A stretch of DNA of 64,000 nt from Synaphobranchus kaupii (GCA_029718625.1 CM056385.1:20189522-20253521); one strand, 5' to 3'. Positions 43,095 to 54,545 are shown, numbered from the stretch's first letter. Numbers and translations are program-made. The notes: a model not told the origin generated them from the letters alone.

Positions 43095-45930
43095 GTTTTC
43101 ATATATGCATACATTTTTGTGATGTCATATTTTTTTCTGCATATCGTGTTCATATTTTCCTGTTCATTTATTCTATCTCTGTGTGTGAGATGCACTGGTT
43201 CTACAGTATAAAGTCATTGTGTTAATGAAAAGGCCCTTTCGTCTGGTTGCAATGAAGTACAACTAATGACTCCATGGGGTTTGGATCCTTCCCCCAGTTG
43301 ACTTACAGCGGCAGCTCCAAGCGGCGTTAGTTCTGATTACATCTACAGGAGTGCGTAAGAGGAGCAGTCACAAAGGTAATATGTTATACAACAGAATCGA
43401 AGGAGGACATTTTGCCGGCGGCATCACTTTAAGAGTCCCACTGTGCTTAAGATGTGCGGAAATCAGAACAGACCGTACCCTTTCCCTCCCGACGTTTCCA
43501 AAAATGCCGCCTTTCCTGTCATTTGTTTCTTAAAAGCTTGTGTCATTACAGGTCAGTCGAAATGTGACGGTGGCAGAAATGACAGTTTGGGGGTAATTTT
43601 AGCTTTGCTTCAATGTCACTCTTTTTCAGGTCAAAGAATGTTTCTTTTATTTATTTATATAAATAAACTGAAATTGGACCCATCCACCCCTCCCCCCTTT
43701 CCTTAGGGAATATCTGTGGTGATTCTGTTGGAAAATGTCCGTGCATTCCATACAAAGTTAGATTTTTCTTTGAATGGAATGACTCAAAGGACAAAACACA
43801 TCTCTTATAGAGACCCAAATCCCAATAATTTATAGTAGGTATTTTCTGTGAGTGTGTGCACGCGTGCATGTGTGTCTGACTGTATAAAATGTGTGTATAA
43901 AGTGAGTGTGTGCATGTGTGTGTATGTGAGAGAGAGAGAGTGAGAGAGAGAGATAAAAAGTGAGTGAGTGGACATATATTAAAGTATGTGTGTAGCACTA
44001 TGATATATCCTTCATCATTTCACATGATAATAACAATATTTATGCAAAGGTTTTGAAGGTACTGTAAAAAAAACTTTCATGTATGGTAAAATAAAAATGC
44101 ATTAAAAAAATCTCTCATATAATTGGAAAATCATTTCAGCAGTAGACAATCACCTGGGCATGACTGAAAATGGAAATCTAGCTCCGGATAAATACATTTT
44201 CTGCTGATGAATACAGATTAGTGTACTGAATATAAAAACCAGTTCAGGTAGTCAGCCAAATAATATGAAGCCACCAATATAATCTTCCAGCAAAGAAAAA
44301 AAAATGTTTTGTAGATGAGCGGACTCTATATTAGTTTGCTCAGTATTATTTATATTAGCATTTAGATGCATGCCTATGTGTGCAGAAAGCGACCCATTGC
44401 AGTACGTCATGGTGCTACTTAGCGGAGACAATTTTAATGGGAATGGCGTAGCAAGGTATTCTGTCACTCCCCAGCTGCTTCTCAAAATAACAGTTCTTCT
44501 CAAAGACCACTTAGGGGCTCTTTTGTGACAAAAAAAAAGAGAAGTATCAAGTGTGATGATGCAAATGATTATGTCGCACTGGACAATTTCTGCTATTTGA
44601 CAAGCAGAGGAGAGAGATGTGGTGTTCTGGGTGCTATGAATAGTGAGCAGTTATGATTGCACACCAGATAGACGCAAGCCTAGCTCTTGTCAAAGATTCC
44701 CCATCGTCTCAGTCAATCTATTGTAATACAATCACAGCTGATTGGCTAATTAGCCCAGACTGGGATGTTGACAGTACTCCTCAGCAATACCTGTCTAGTT
44801 CTGCAAGGATGTTTGCAATGTTTGCGTCTGTGATTTTTGTCAGTCATGTAAATGAATGCGAAATCATGCTCTGTGTCACATCACATGCGTTCTGAAACAA
44901 AACTAGGTAAGCCTAGGACGCCTGTATGCAGTCAGTGGGGAACATTTGACAAGGCACGGCAGATATTGTTCTGGAGCATGCAGGTTGGCCTGCATACCGG
45001 GGCGACGGAGTGCATCTGATGCTCAAAGGTGTGTGTGTGTCAGAGTATCTGAGCGGGAGCGAGCGAGGAGGGGAAGCGAACGTAATTTAATTAGAGTGAT
45101 GAGCACTATTAGGACGTTACCACTCCGCAAGCTCCAGTTCGCTCCGGTTTATATATTGTGATAAAAATGGACATCGCATTTTTTTTTGTTTAGATACCAC
45201 ATTAGTTCAGTTCATAAAATATAAATGTATTAACCGGTTTGTTAGCCCATATGGAGAGATTAAGTTGTTTTGATGACCTGTTGACATTTTCTGTACACAG
45301 AGAATACAATATCTCAATAACAATATCCTCTGATCTACTTGGAGTTTGCTTGTCTGCACTCTTCTCCAAAATAGAATGTTTACTGAAATGTCCAGACACA
45401 GCGTCCAGACAGAACAAATCAATTCCAACAGTAGCTTATGACACCTGCAAATAGCCTACATACGTTGTCTGTTATGTGGGTGGTTTAGGTCTGATGTAAT
45501 GAACGATTATTTTTCTGTCGCATTTCTACCGTAATTGCTCAAAATTTAGGCATGGCGACCGCTGCTTTTAACCCTTTCGTGCATACCACGACAAATATGT
45601 GATCATTTCAGAACTGGCCCAAAAGCGTACCATCACAAATATGTGATTAGAATGTATCATTAGAATGTTCAGTTGAGAATGTCGTCACAAGGGTCACTGC
45701 CTTCTAAAGTGCAAACATGACTCCAATAGCATCTAGTTTTGTTTCTGGTCCTTTTATTTCACTTTCATCTTGGTAAAGCTATACAAATTATAGCTTGTGT
45801 TTGTTTTATTACAACTTTTCTGTATGTTAACTTTTTTTTGTTGTAAACTAGCATCTAGCTGTATTTACGTTATAAATCAGTGCAAGCTAACCATCATAAA
45901 CTGTAAATGTTTGATCTTTGGCAAGTTGAT
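43095..45930. other. Intergenic stretch with a TG/GA microsatellite
   Basis: 43850-43970 is a mixed TG, then GA, simple repeat. A piggyBac-like single terminus TTAACCCTTTCGTGCATACC starts at 45569, followed by two copies of ACAAATATGTGAT (about 45591 and 45633). No partner terminus was found. No genes. Confidence 0.45.
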
Positions 45931-45935
45931 AACTT

Positions 45936-46007
45936 AATTTTTTAAATTAACATAGTCCAACTCAATAAGTTGGACAGGATACACCACATTAACAAATTTA
46001 AAAAATT
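45936..46007. repeat. Nested stem-loop immediately left of the solo LTR
   Basis: The outer arms AATTTTTTAAATT (45936-45948) and AATTTAAAAAATT (45995-46007) are perfect inverted repeats. The inner arms GTCCAACT (45955-45962) and AGTTGGAC (45968-45975) form a second hairpin. It ends one base before the LTR target duplication. Confidence 0.85.
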
Positions 46008-46013
46008 TGTCTG

Positions 46014-47672
46014 TGTCATGGTTTTGAACCCTGTTTCCCGATGCGGTCGTTTTCCTCGGTGGCCACGCGTGGGCGCCGCCCTTTTGGTAGATGCTTGCTC
46101 CGCCCTGCTGAGTTGGGGGAGTTTCTGTTAAGCGTTTCACCTGTTCGTGGTTCCCTGAGAGTTATATAAGCCTACCGTGTCCTTCGTTCGGGCTTCGACA
46201 TTGTTTGTTTATTGTTATGTACTGTGGTGTATTGTTGGCTGTGAGTTCTCGTACCATTTTGGCTTCTCGCCTATTGTTAACGTCTCTTTGTTGAGACAGG
46301 GCTTATTCCTTGCTGGCTTGGTGGTTAGTTGTCTCGTAGAAGTTTGGGACCATAAATCTCTGCTCTGTTTCGCCTGTGTGCGTTTTCTCCGTGTATAGGA
46401 GATCTGGGCGACTCTGTTTGAAACTGTAGTTCTGTTCGCCCCTCGGTGCATGTCGTCTCATGGGAGATCGGGCGTTTCGCTTCTGCTGGGTTGCTTAGCT
46501 TGTGGAAGTGTAAAGTAGCTGTTCTTTGTTCCCTTTTCGTCAGTTAATGGTTTCTACTGAGAGTCCTGGCGTTTGCTTCTACTCATTTCCGTGTTACGGT
46601 GGGCCAGTGAGTAGCCTTGGTACGTTTATTCCCTGTTTTGTCTCCTTCTCATGGACTGCGTTCCCCTTTGTTGTGAGTCGGGTTTTTGTTACTTATTTCT
46701 TTACTGAGAGGCTAGGGCGTGTGTTTATTTTAGTTCGCGGTAGTCTTTTGGTTAGTAAGCATTGGGACGACGGTGCTCCGTCGGCTCACCTGTAAAATGT
46801 TTCTCTCTCCTGGGAGATCGGGTGTTTGCCCAGGTACGTTTGCTGCATTGGACTGCGCACTTATTAAACTAGCCATGGAACGTTAAATATCTTTTCCTGT
46901 TCGCCTCGTTACATTTCCCCTTACTGAGAGGCAGGGCTTGTGCTTGAGTTAGTCAGTTAGCCGATGGTTTTCGGTGCTGCTGTCCTTTCATCTTTTGTGC
47001 TTTCCTTCTCCGTGTATGGAGATGTGGGCGATTCGGTTCAGAACTTTAGTTCTGTTCGCCCTTCGGCGCAATTCGTCTCTTCGGGAGACCGGGCGATGTT
47101 GTGGACATGTTTGTGTGTGACTGCTAACCTTTTAGCCTTGGAACATTAATTATCTGTTCCTTCGCCTCATTACCTTTCTCCTGTCACTAGAGGTTAGGGC
47201 GTGGCTCTGTTTTAAGCTTGGTCATTTTTTGCTGGTAAGGCTATGGGACTGCGGTTCTCCGTCGGCTCGCCTGTAAAATGTTTCTCCCCCCTGGGAGATC
47301 GGGCGTTTACCCCCTTTAGGTTCTGCAAATGACGGTTAGTGCTAGCTTATGGAAGTAGCCACGGAACGTTATCTCTGTTCCTTCGCCTCCTCCTATACCT
47401 ATAGGTATTAGTTTTCTGTGTTTATGTGCTGTGTGTTTTGTTTGTGCCATTTTGCTACTCGCCTGTTCTTATGCGTCTCGTTATCGAGACAGAGCGTTTT
47501 ATTTCTGGCTCTCGTGTGTAACAGTGAGCCGGTCTGTAGCTGTGGTGTGTGTGTGTGTGTTCCTTGTCTCCTTCCCTTATCTGCGGGGTATCCCGCCTTA
47601 GTGGCCTAAGGGCTTAATTAATCCCCTTGCTGCGTTTGGCTCCTCCCACCTCACATGTCACACCCCATTACA
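46014..47672 (+). mobile_element. Solo LTR, 1,659 bp, with duplicated internal modules
   Basis: The element begins TGTCATGG and ends CCATTACA, a TG...CA inverted terminus. It is flanked by a perfect 5-bp duplication GTCTG (46009-46013 and 47673-47677), the signature of LTR-retroelement integration. A TATA box TATATAAG lies at 46163-46170, downstream of CACCTGTT (46138-46145). From about 46280 to 47600 related modules recur: GGGAGATCGGGYG or its variant at 46462, 46812, 47083 and 47293; CTCCGTCGGCTC at about 46776 and 47256; CTCCGTGTAT at 46387 and 47008. No second LTR, gag or pol is present, so it is a recombination-derived solo LTR. Gypsy-like from its terminus; not verified. Confidence 0.9.
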
Positions 47673-47679
47673 GTCTGTT

Positions 47680-48095
47680 TGAAACTGATATAGTGTAACT
47701 TCTGTTAACGCTATTAATAACTTAATGGTAACTTCTCAGGCATAGGTGCCGCTTCTAAGGGCAGCCACATTAAATTTTTGTCTCCCTATGATGTTTTTAG
47801 TAAATATTTTTACATAAATAACTTAGTGAAGGAACGCATTTTTATCATAACGGGTTTTTACCTGATCTGGTTGCAAAAATAGCTGTGGATTGATGTGATT
47901 TTTGATGGATTCCAATGGACAATTTATACAACCTGGGCCTCTACTCTCACACTCGATTTTTTCTTTTTGCTTTTTTTCTGCTCTTATATGGAAGAACCAT
48001 TAACAATATTCAGCAAAATGGAATCAACATATATTGTGGAAGATTTGCAACCCACTTAGAACAACAGATGAGATTAAATCTTTGCGATTTTTAAT
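47680..48095. other. Intergenic stretch, nothing recognised
   Basis: AT-rich; no paired repeats were seen. Confidence 0.4.
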
Positions 48096-48099
48096 AGAT

Positions 48100-48215
48100 C
48101 CTCCAAATCACTGCCTACTATAGCAAATCCTAGGCCTGTTGAATACTTGCTTAAATTCCTCCAAATCATGGCCTATTATAGCAAATCCTAGGCCTGTTGA
48201 AGACCTGTTTAAATT
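48100..48215. repeat. 58-bp tandem duplication
   Basis: CCTCCAAATCA...GCAAATCCTAGGCCTGTTGA starts at 48100 and again at 48158 with few differences. Confidence 0.88.
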
Positions 48216-48480
48216 TTCCTACTGAAGGCTTTCAAATCAATGAACAACAACTTTATGAGCTTAACTATTTTAACATTTTGGACAAAATGCTCAAATACAT
48301 CAGCAGCTCCCTCAGGCTTCTTGGAACATAAAGATACCCCCAGGACACAAACAACTCCTAAGAGATAATGGAATACTACGTTGCAGATCCAGACCCAGAG
48401 GGAGAAAAGGAGGCGTCAACATTAAAAAAATAAATTGAAACAATTTATGGTTACGGATCCAGAATGGAAAAACCGCACAT

Positions 48481-48582
48481 CCCTTACGGAAAAAGAATAT
48501 ACTGCAGTATATTGTAAATATATCAAAATTCTCTTCACAATATATTTAAAATATATTGGAGTATATTACATTTCCATAAGGG
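48481..48582. mobile_element. 102-bp inverted-repeat element
   Basis: The ends CCCTTACGGAAA and TTTCCATAAGGG are inverted repeats with one mismatch. The interior is made of short AATATATT-type inverted motifs. It sits just upstream of the LINE endonuclease frame. Superfamily unknown; no convincing target duplication. Confidence 0.7.
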
Positions 48583-48680
48583 ATAACCTCAAGAACTGAG
48601 TAAATCTGCTTCAGTGTCTATCCAATGCATCAATGCTCACCCAAATTTAATATCTAACCAAAGTTTTCCTCTCAAATCCC

Positions 48681-49087
48681 CAATCCTTATTTAATAAAAT
48701 TGATGAATTAGAATTAACCTTACGGATTAATGATGTTGACATCGCTGCTGTGTCAGAGACCTGGTTTTCACACTACCAATCAGAAGAATTACATCAAATA
48801 GAGGGCTACATCCACTACTCGAAAGCTCGTATTGATAAAAGGGGAGGTGGCGTTTCAGTGGACATTAGAGATAGCATTCCCTCTCACCAACTCACAAACA
48901 TTACTGTCCCTCAAGACTTAGAGTGTGTGTGGGTCTGGGCACGTCCCCACTACCTGCCTCGGCCCCTCTGTGGACTGGTTGTTTGTGCTATATACCTTCC
49001 GCCCCAGTCACCCCACCAAACCACCTTACTGGGACATATCTTGTCAACTACAGACCTGCTTAGGTCTGAACACCCAAATGTGGGCAC
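48681..49087 (+). pseudogene. LINE endonuclease, N-terminal part
   Basis: The frame reads QSLFNKIDELELTLRINDVD, then IAAVSETWFSHYQ (the TETW-type catalytic block), GYIHYSKARIDKRGGGVSV, and ends RSEHPNVGT at the insertion point. These blocks appear in the order seen in apurinic-type endonucleases of CR1/L2 elements. The expected GDFN motif after HPN is missing. Confidence 0.82.
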
Positions 49088-50374
49088 TGTAGTGAGGTTT
49101 GGTTTTTATTCTGAATTAATTAAGTTCAAAACTCAATAAGAATTCTATACGTCAGTAGAGCCCAACTTAGTGAAATAACGTAGACATGACAATGGGTTGG
49201 AAAATGACATACGTTTTATTGGCTACAACTATGAATATGTGAATAATAGAAACAATAAATGATATAACATTCTATGACTTAATCTTAATCAGAGGAAATG
49301 ATAATTATGTGACGGCTAAATATAGAAGCTAATTAAGTCCTACCATTAACAAAGGTTAGTTTGTGTTATGGGTTAATGACACGCTAAACTATATTTTGTG
49401 GTTAGCTCGTTTTATCAGTTTCATACATATAAAGTTAATGGTGTAAAACTATAAGGTCAGGGAAATTGTTTATTCCTGACCGAAAGACGCATAGCAAAAC
49501 AAAATACAAACAACAGTAGGAACCAGCAGTAAAATGACCTCAACTGGGTATTACAGGTTTTATGCGAGCCTATAAATTGATGTCAGTGCTAAGTGTTTCA
49601 ATACTTAACGGTAACAAAGGGAGGCCAGTCCCGATTCCGTAAGTGATGTCAGCTCGTCAACTGGTCCAAGGTCCCGGCAGGTGCGTGGACGCCTGGAGAC
49701 TTCTTCACTGAAATTGGGTTGCGACAGGTTTCCAGTCAGGTTGACGTGGACGTGCACAAATCTCCACTTGGGTCCGGCCGCAAGGGAGACAGTAGAAGAA
49801 CAGTTTGAAGAAACGTGTCCTCAAAACAGCTGTTGAGAATAAACCAGCTTGGTTTATTCTGTGGACGGTGACAGGCCAACTCTGTCTCTGTGATCAGGTG
49901 AGATGCGGGTTGGGAAACACAGAAGGGTTTCAGTGGTGCGTCTGGCAAGGGTAAGACTGCGTCTTTCCCATCAGAGCAAAGTTGGTAAAGTTACATGGGT
50001 TTTTATGGTCAAAATCCCTTTGATCCCAATTGGTAGATGGCTTTTGGGCACCCATACAATAGATGAACTCATTCCCTTGGAACCAACAATGAAACATAGA
50101 TGGACCAGCTATTTGCAATCACCTCAGGGTGTGTGTGTGTGTTAAATTGGGTTCTCCCCTCTCCTTCTCAAAAGAGGGGGGGGGGTGTTCCTCCCCAAAC
50201 TGGCGCCTTATCGATCAAGCAGTCTGTGTTCATCTAAGTCACATGAAGAATGTGGACATACACTCCATTGTGCCTCAGTCTGATCAGGAGTGTTAATTGT
50301 GAACGACTCCGCAGGGGGCCCAGTCTCATGATCAGAAAGCCAGAGTCCCAAAATGTCCTTGTGTAACCATTACA
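49088..50374. mobile_element. LTR-like insertion inside the LINE
   Basis: The insert starts TGTAGTGAGG and ends AACCATTACA, a TG...CA terminus whose last eight bases equal those of the solo LTR at 46014-47672. Flanks are GCAC (49084-49087) and GCAG (50375-50378), a possible 4-bp target duplication with one mutation. No protein-coding frame of retroviral type is visible within 1,287 bp, so a solo LTR is the simplest reading. A G9-10 tract lies near 50176-50186. Confidence 0.6.
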
Positions 50375-50377
50375 GCA

Positions 50378-50539
50378 GTCCAAGTCTACCTAGTCCAAGT
50401 GGTTAAACACAGTACGCGTGGTGATGGCATTTTGGACCTCATTATCACTGACTTGACAGAATTATACAAATCCCCACAGATTTTGCCCCCCATAGGCCTG
50501 AGTGACCACAATTCAGTACTATGGAAATCCAAAAGATGA
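50378..50539 (+). pseudogene. LINE endonuclease, C-terminal part
   Basis: The frame reads VQVYLVQVVKH, then STRGDGILDLIITDL, then PPIGLSDHNSVLWKSK and TGA (50537-50539). LDLIITD and the catalytic SDH block match the end of the endonuclease domain. It continues the protein interrupted at 49087. Confidence 0.82.
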
Positions 50540-50859
50540 AGGAAAAGTAAAAAACCCATGAAAATCAAGCACACACAGATGAAGTATAAGTAGAAAGTTA
50601 AGTAGAAATGTGGAGAATTTTGGGAAATGGATTACAACTCATACATGGAGCGAGGTCTTTGATCCCCCCAACACTGAATCCAAAACAAATGCTTTCTAAA
50701 GGAGGACTTTGATATATGGGTATATATTTTTTGCCTATCAATACATAGTGTTTTTATTGATTATATTTATATTTGTCCTAAAGTTACCTGAGCTGTGAAC
50801 TTCAGTTTTGTAAACTGCTATACGAGTGTCTAAATAAACTTCAAACATAACATTTGCCC

Positions 50860-51580
50860 AGATACGAGTCTACATGCCTGTCATTCAAGCAGCTAAGTTA
50901 CTTAACGCACAAAAACAAAGGTGGAGCAGCTGACTATCGTTTCAGTAAATTCTGTGTGAAATGATGTGTTGATAACTTAATGGTTAAAGCCTACCGTTAA
51001 CCATGAAGCCTACTTTTTATCTAGAACAAAAAAGGCACCAGCCACCAGCATTTCCTTCTGTAACGGTTAGCTAGCTATAGTTTCTTATCCATCTTATTTC
51101 ATTTATCCAAGTGTTCACTGGTGTAAATGTGTATTTTTCGGGAAATACGTTGGCTAACTTTAAGATGGTTAATGTTAGTTTGCTTTCTTTAGACTGTACA
51201 AAATTGATGATTATTTTATTTTGTTTAGTAGGAAGTGTCTGCCCATGGATGAAGATCTAAGTTAGCAGTTAGCAAATGTTAGCGAACTAGTTTAATGTCC
51301 ATGTGAAATGCAACCAAGACAGATGAAATGCACCTGTTCCAGCTCACTAAAATGTAAGTCTCCATTTCGAGCTAGCTTGCTAATTAGCTAGTTCGCCAGC
51401 TTGGAATCCCACTTTCATAAGAGCAAGCTAACGTTATGCAAGGTTCGCTGTCACTTGCATAACTTAGTATTGAATTCTATTTGATTTTGTGTCAAAATAG
51501 TCTCACAGTATGTTTTTGGATAGCTATAGCCACCTACTCCATTTGCTTTCAACGTAGCTCTCAATGTATCCACAGCAGCA
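50860..51580. other. Intergenic stretch, GCTAGC/TAACGTTA-rich
   Basis: Short self-complementary words (GCTAGCTA, TTAGCTAG, TAACGTTA) are frequent, as in much fish intergenic DNA. No genes. Confidence 0.45.
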
Positions 51581-51589
51581 TACAGTCAG

Positions 51590-51965
51590 TGGGAGCGTAT
51601 CGATGTTCCCAGGATCCTATGTTCCCCAGTTCAATACTCTGTTAACAGACATTAACCCTCCTATTGTTGTTCGGGTCAAATTTGACCCGTTTCAAGTTAA
51701 AATATTTAATAAATATTAATATCCCAGTTTATAACCCTAACCCTAACCCACAATAGCCCATGTCAGATTACAGAATAAGCTAATACAGAGCTGGGGAACA
51801 TCTTTTTCAGGTTCCCATTATGTGCTATAGAGCTGGGGAACATAGGACCCTGGGAGAGCACGGATGTAGAGCTGGGGAACATAGGACCCTTTGTCATGTT
51901 CCCATTATGTGCCATATAAATCTTGGGAACATGGGACCCTGGGAACATATGAATGACCCCCAGTC
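51590..51965. repeat. GTTCCC/GGGAAC repeat cluster with telomere-like triplet and palindrome
   Basis: GGGGAACATAGGACCC and relatives occur at about 51836 and 51884, with further variants at 51793 and 51926, and once inverted at about 51604. Within the cluster are a TTAACCCTCC terminus (51653), the perfect 18-bp palindrome CGGGTCAAATTTGACCCG (51672-51689) and (TAACCC)3 at 51732-51749. Confidence 0.65.
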
Positions 51966-52081
51966 GGTTCACTTAGCTTAACCGAGCCGTATAGCTTGCG
52001 TGTTAGCAGAGTTGTTTCTCCTACCATAGCTTAAGCTTGTTTTCTGTTGTAACTATCAAACCAAAGCCATTTTTCCACGCC

Positions 52082-52098
52082 AAAAAAAAAAAAAAAAA
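52082..52098. repeat. A17 homopolymer
   Basis: Seventeen A followed by GTCCTCGGT; a matching A12-GTCCTCAGT occurs at 53478. Confidence 0.95.
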
Positions 52099-52109
52099 GT
52101 CCTCGGTAC

Positions 52110-52888
52110 TGTAGAATTCAAGCAGGTCGTTATTCTTAGTCCCATCTTGTGTAAAGGGAGTGGCTGAGCCGGAGGACCAAGCGCGACCGTCAGGGATTCT
52201 AAAAGTGTAGGTACTAACTAAAGCAAACAGATCTGCACTGGAAAGGGTAAAAATAAACAGTGGGAATCAAAACCTCCCGGCGTAAGCCAAAAAATAAAGC
52301 AACCCCAAACGAGGGCGAACTCGAGAATCGCGAGTAATCAATAACAAAAGAATCTCACTAACGAGTAAACAAATAACAAAAGAACCTCAAGCTCCTTAAC
52401 GAGGAGCGAATACAGGAGGTCAGAGAAAACAAACAAAAGAAACACCCTGAAGAAACGGGCGAGAGAAGGGAGAGAAACTAGAGCCTGTTACCTACAGCGC
52501 TAAGGGAGAACGAGCTGAACAAAAGGCAACAGGCAGGAGAGTATAACGGACGAAGATAGAAAGGAAAGAAAAAAACCAAAATAAATCTTTCTTCTAACTC
52601 TAATTGGACTTGCTGCGTTTCCTATTCGTGCGAACCAGAATAGCAGCGAGCGAATCTTATACCTTTACCGACCTCCTTGTCAATATAGCAACGACAACAT
52701 GGAAGCGTCGAAAATGCGGAAGTCCTGGCTATTTATAACCGGCAGGAAATCCAAAACAGGTGAAATAAATAATTGCCGGGCGAGATTCAAAAAACGAAAC
52801 AGAGGCGGAAAAATCCGATAGAGCGTTCTAATGACGCCAAAAGAAAAACCGAACACAGAAAAAACAGCGGCTGCCAGAAACCATAACA
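52110..52888 (-). mobile_element. LTR-like sequence, minus strand (3' limit uncertain)
   Basis: Read on the minus strand from 52888, it begins TGTTATGGTTTC. A CACCTGTT box lies at 52755-52762 and TTATAAAT at about 52732-52738. These lie about 126 and 150 bases from the terminus, almost the same spacing as in the solo LTR at 46014 (124 and 149). The termini of the two are close but the bodies differ. No far end with a target duplication was found, so the left limit is a guess. Confidence 0.5.
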
Positions 52889-52889
52889 T

Positions 52890-53895
52890 CTTTTTAACGT
52901 TACTCCAGAAGAGAAGCAGCCGCCTCATTCCGTGCATCTCGTGTGCCACCGACAAGAAAACTCATTCGCCAAAAAGTAAAAAAAAATTAAAAAAAAGACC
53001 ACAACCCACTGCCACCAGTGTAAGACGCGTGCGTGGGTGTGGGTGAGAATATTTAGTTATTTCTCCGGGAAACACAGCACAATGAATGGCAACTTAATCT
53101 CTTCTTGGTTTTAATCCTTTCCGTTTTCCCGGGACCAACAACAACACAACTTATTCCTTTCTCTCCTATCGCCCTTGCACAGTAGAGCAATACATAAACA
53201 GGAATACAATATTTCATGATAAAAGTATCTGTCATTAAATCAGAATTTAAACCTTCACATAAAATACATTTCAAATAACATAAATTCAATCAAAATAAAT
53301 CCTATACACTAGTAAAAGGGGGAGTTAAACAGCAAACCTTTTACCACAATTACTCAAATGTACGCGTGCACTTTTCGACACTTGAAATTTACACATGCGC
53401 TTTTCAACATCGGGGATCAGACAGTCAGTCAGTTACCTACATTCACTCTTTTAGGCCTGCATGCTCTGCGCCCGGGCAAAAAAAAAAAAGTCCTCAGTCA
53501 AGGGCGCTGGGAAACTGCGTTCAGTTCGGATTTTGAGCGTCAGCTTGCAATTATTCACAGTTAAATAAATAATCAGACAAAAGGAGACAGGAAACGGGAG
53601 TTTGTACTTGACGCGAAAGACAATTTAGTCTGAAGCCTTGAATAATGCACATTGTGCATATTTCTGTATTTCTCTTACCCCGACTCAGGTGCTCCAGGAA
53701 ATGGCAGTGTGCTGAGCTGGCATGGAGTCATCTCTTAATGATGAGCTCAGAGTACTGACCATACATTTAAATACCCCTCGGCCAGAGCCCTCGCCTAATC
53801 AGGGCATTTACTGAACAAATTAATAACTACGATGTTGACCCGCAAGCTGCCCTGCAGCTCAGAAATATAATAATATTATTTTATAATATTGTCTA
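52890..53895. other. Intergenic stretch, nothing recognised
   Basis: It contains the A12-GTCCTC motif at 53478-53498. No exon-like frame was seen. Confidence 0.4.
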
Positions 53896-53900
53896 GTGCA

Positions 53901-54060
53901 AGGGTGTCCTGGTGTGGGTTTTTGTTTTAGCCCAGCACTACAACACCTGATTCAACTAATTAACTAATAACCTTGATAAGTAAAATCAGGTGTCATAGTG
54001 CTTGGCTAAAACAAAAACCTGCACTCACACTGGCCCTTTTCGGATAAGATTGGACACCCC
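53901..54060. mobile_element. Fold-back MITE with GGGTGTCC termini
   Basis: AGGGTGTCC at the left pairs with GGACACCCC at the right. Inside, the arms TTTTTGTTTTAGCCCAGCAC and (inverted) TTTTTGTTTTAGCCAAGCAC continue the inverted repeat for about 40 bases, to ACACCTGATT. Flanks CTAGTGCA and CTAGTCCG share five of eight bases, which would fit a decayed 8-bp hAT target duplication. Confidence 0.85.
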
Positions 54061-54064
54061 TAGT

Positions 54065-54540
54065 CCGGCAGGTTAAAAGGTTAAAAGTGTGGCTCATTGT
54101 GATATCTAATTGTGCTCAATGACTCATAAAACGTTCAATGACGTTCATCACAACAGTATTGAAGTTTAATAAGCCATTGTGTTTTTTCTTTCTTTCTTAA
54201 GAGGAAAGCTGCTTTTTCTTCCTCCTTTGGAAGTAATTTTGTCCTGAATCTGCAGTTTAAAGCATCCGGGTCCTTATTGGGAAGCACACTTAACTCTTTT
54301 GTTGAACTGCCTGGATTTTATACCAGCCAAACATAAATCTCATCGTTTCCTTGGGCCAAACTCTTAGAAGACATCATTGAATCCAGTTGGACAGAAAACC
54401 CTACTTTGCTGGTGTAAGTGATGCCAACCCTGGGGTGCTCTATTAAAGTCAACAGTCCACAAACAGTGTTAACTTCCTGTGTACAAAACCAATGAGACCA
54501 AGATTATCCATAACAGACTGAGGGGTGTGAAGTGCACACT
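54065..54540. other. Intergenic stretch, nothing recognised
   Basis: No repeats or exon-like frames were seen. Confidence 0.4.
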
Positions 54541-54545
54541 CTACC

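Larger units (their letters stand above)
48590..50850 (+). mobile_element. CR1/L2-type LINE remnant, plus strand, split by an LTR-like insert
   Basis: The plus strand encodes an endonuclease N-terminus (48681-49087), then, after the insert 49088-50374, the endonuclease C-terminus (50378-50539). Next comes a linker that still translates as FGKWITTHTWSEVF (about 50620-50660), typical of the region before reverse transcriptase. The reverse transcriptase itself is gone. A tail ending GTCTAAATAAACTTC near 50845 could be the element's 3' end, which would imply internal deletion. Confidence 0.8.

Noticed and set aside
46014..47672. Endogenous retrovirus with coding genes
   Set aside because: No gag, protease, reverse transcriptase or envelope frame is present, and the 5-bp duplication brackets a single LTR.
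51732..51749. Interstitial telomere
   Set aside because: Only three TAACCC units inside an interspersed repeat; too short to be a telomeric fusion or repair scar.
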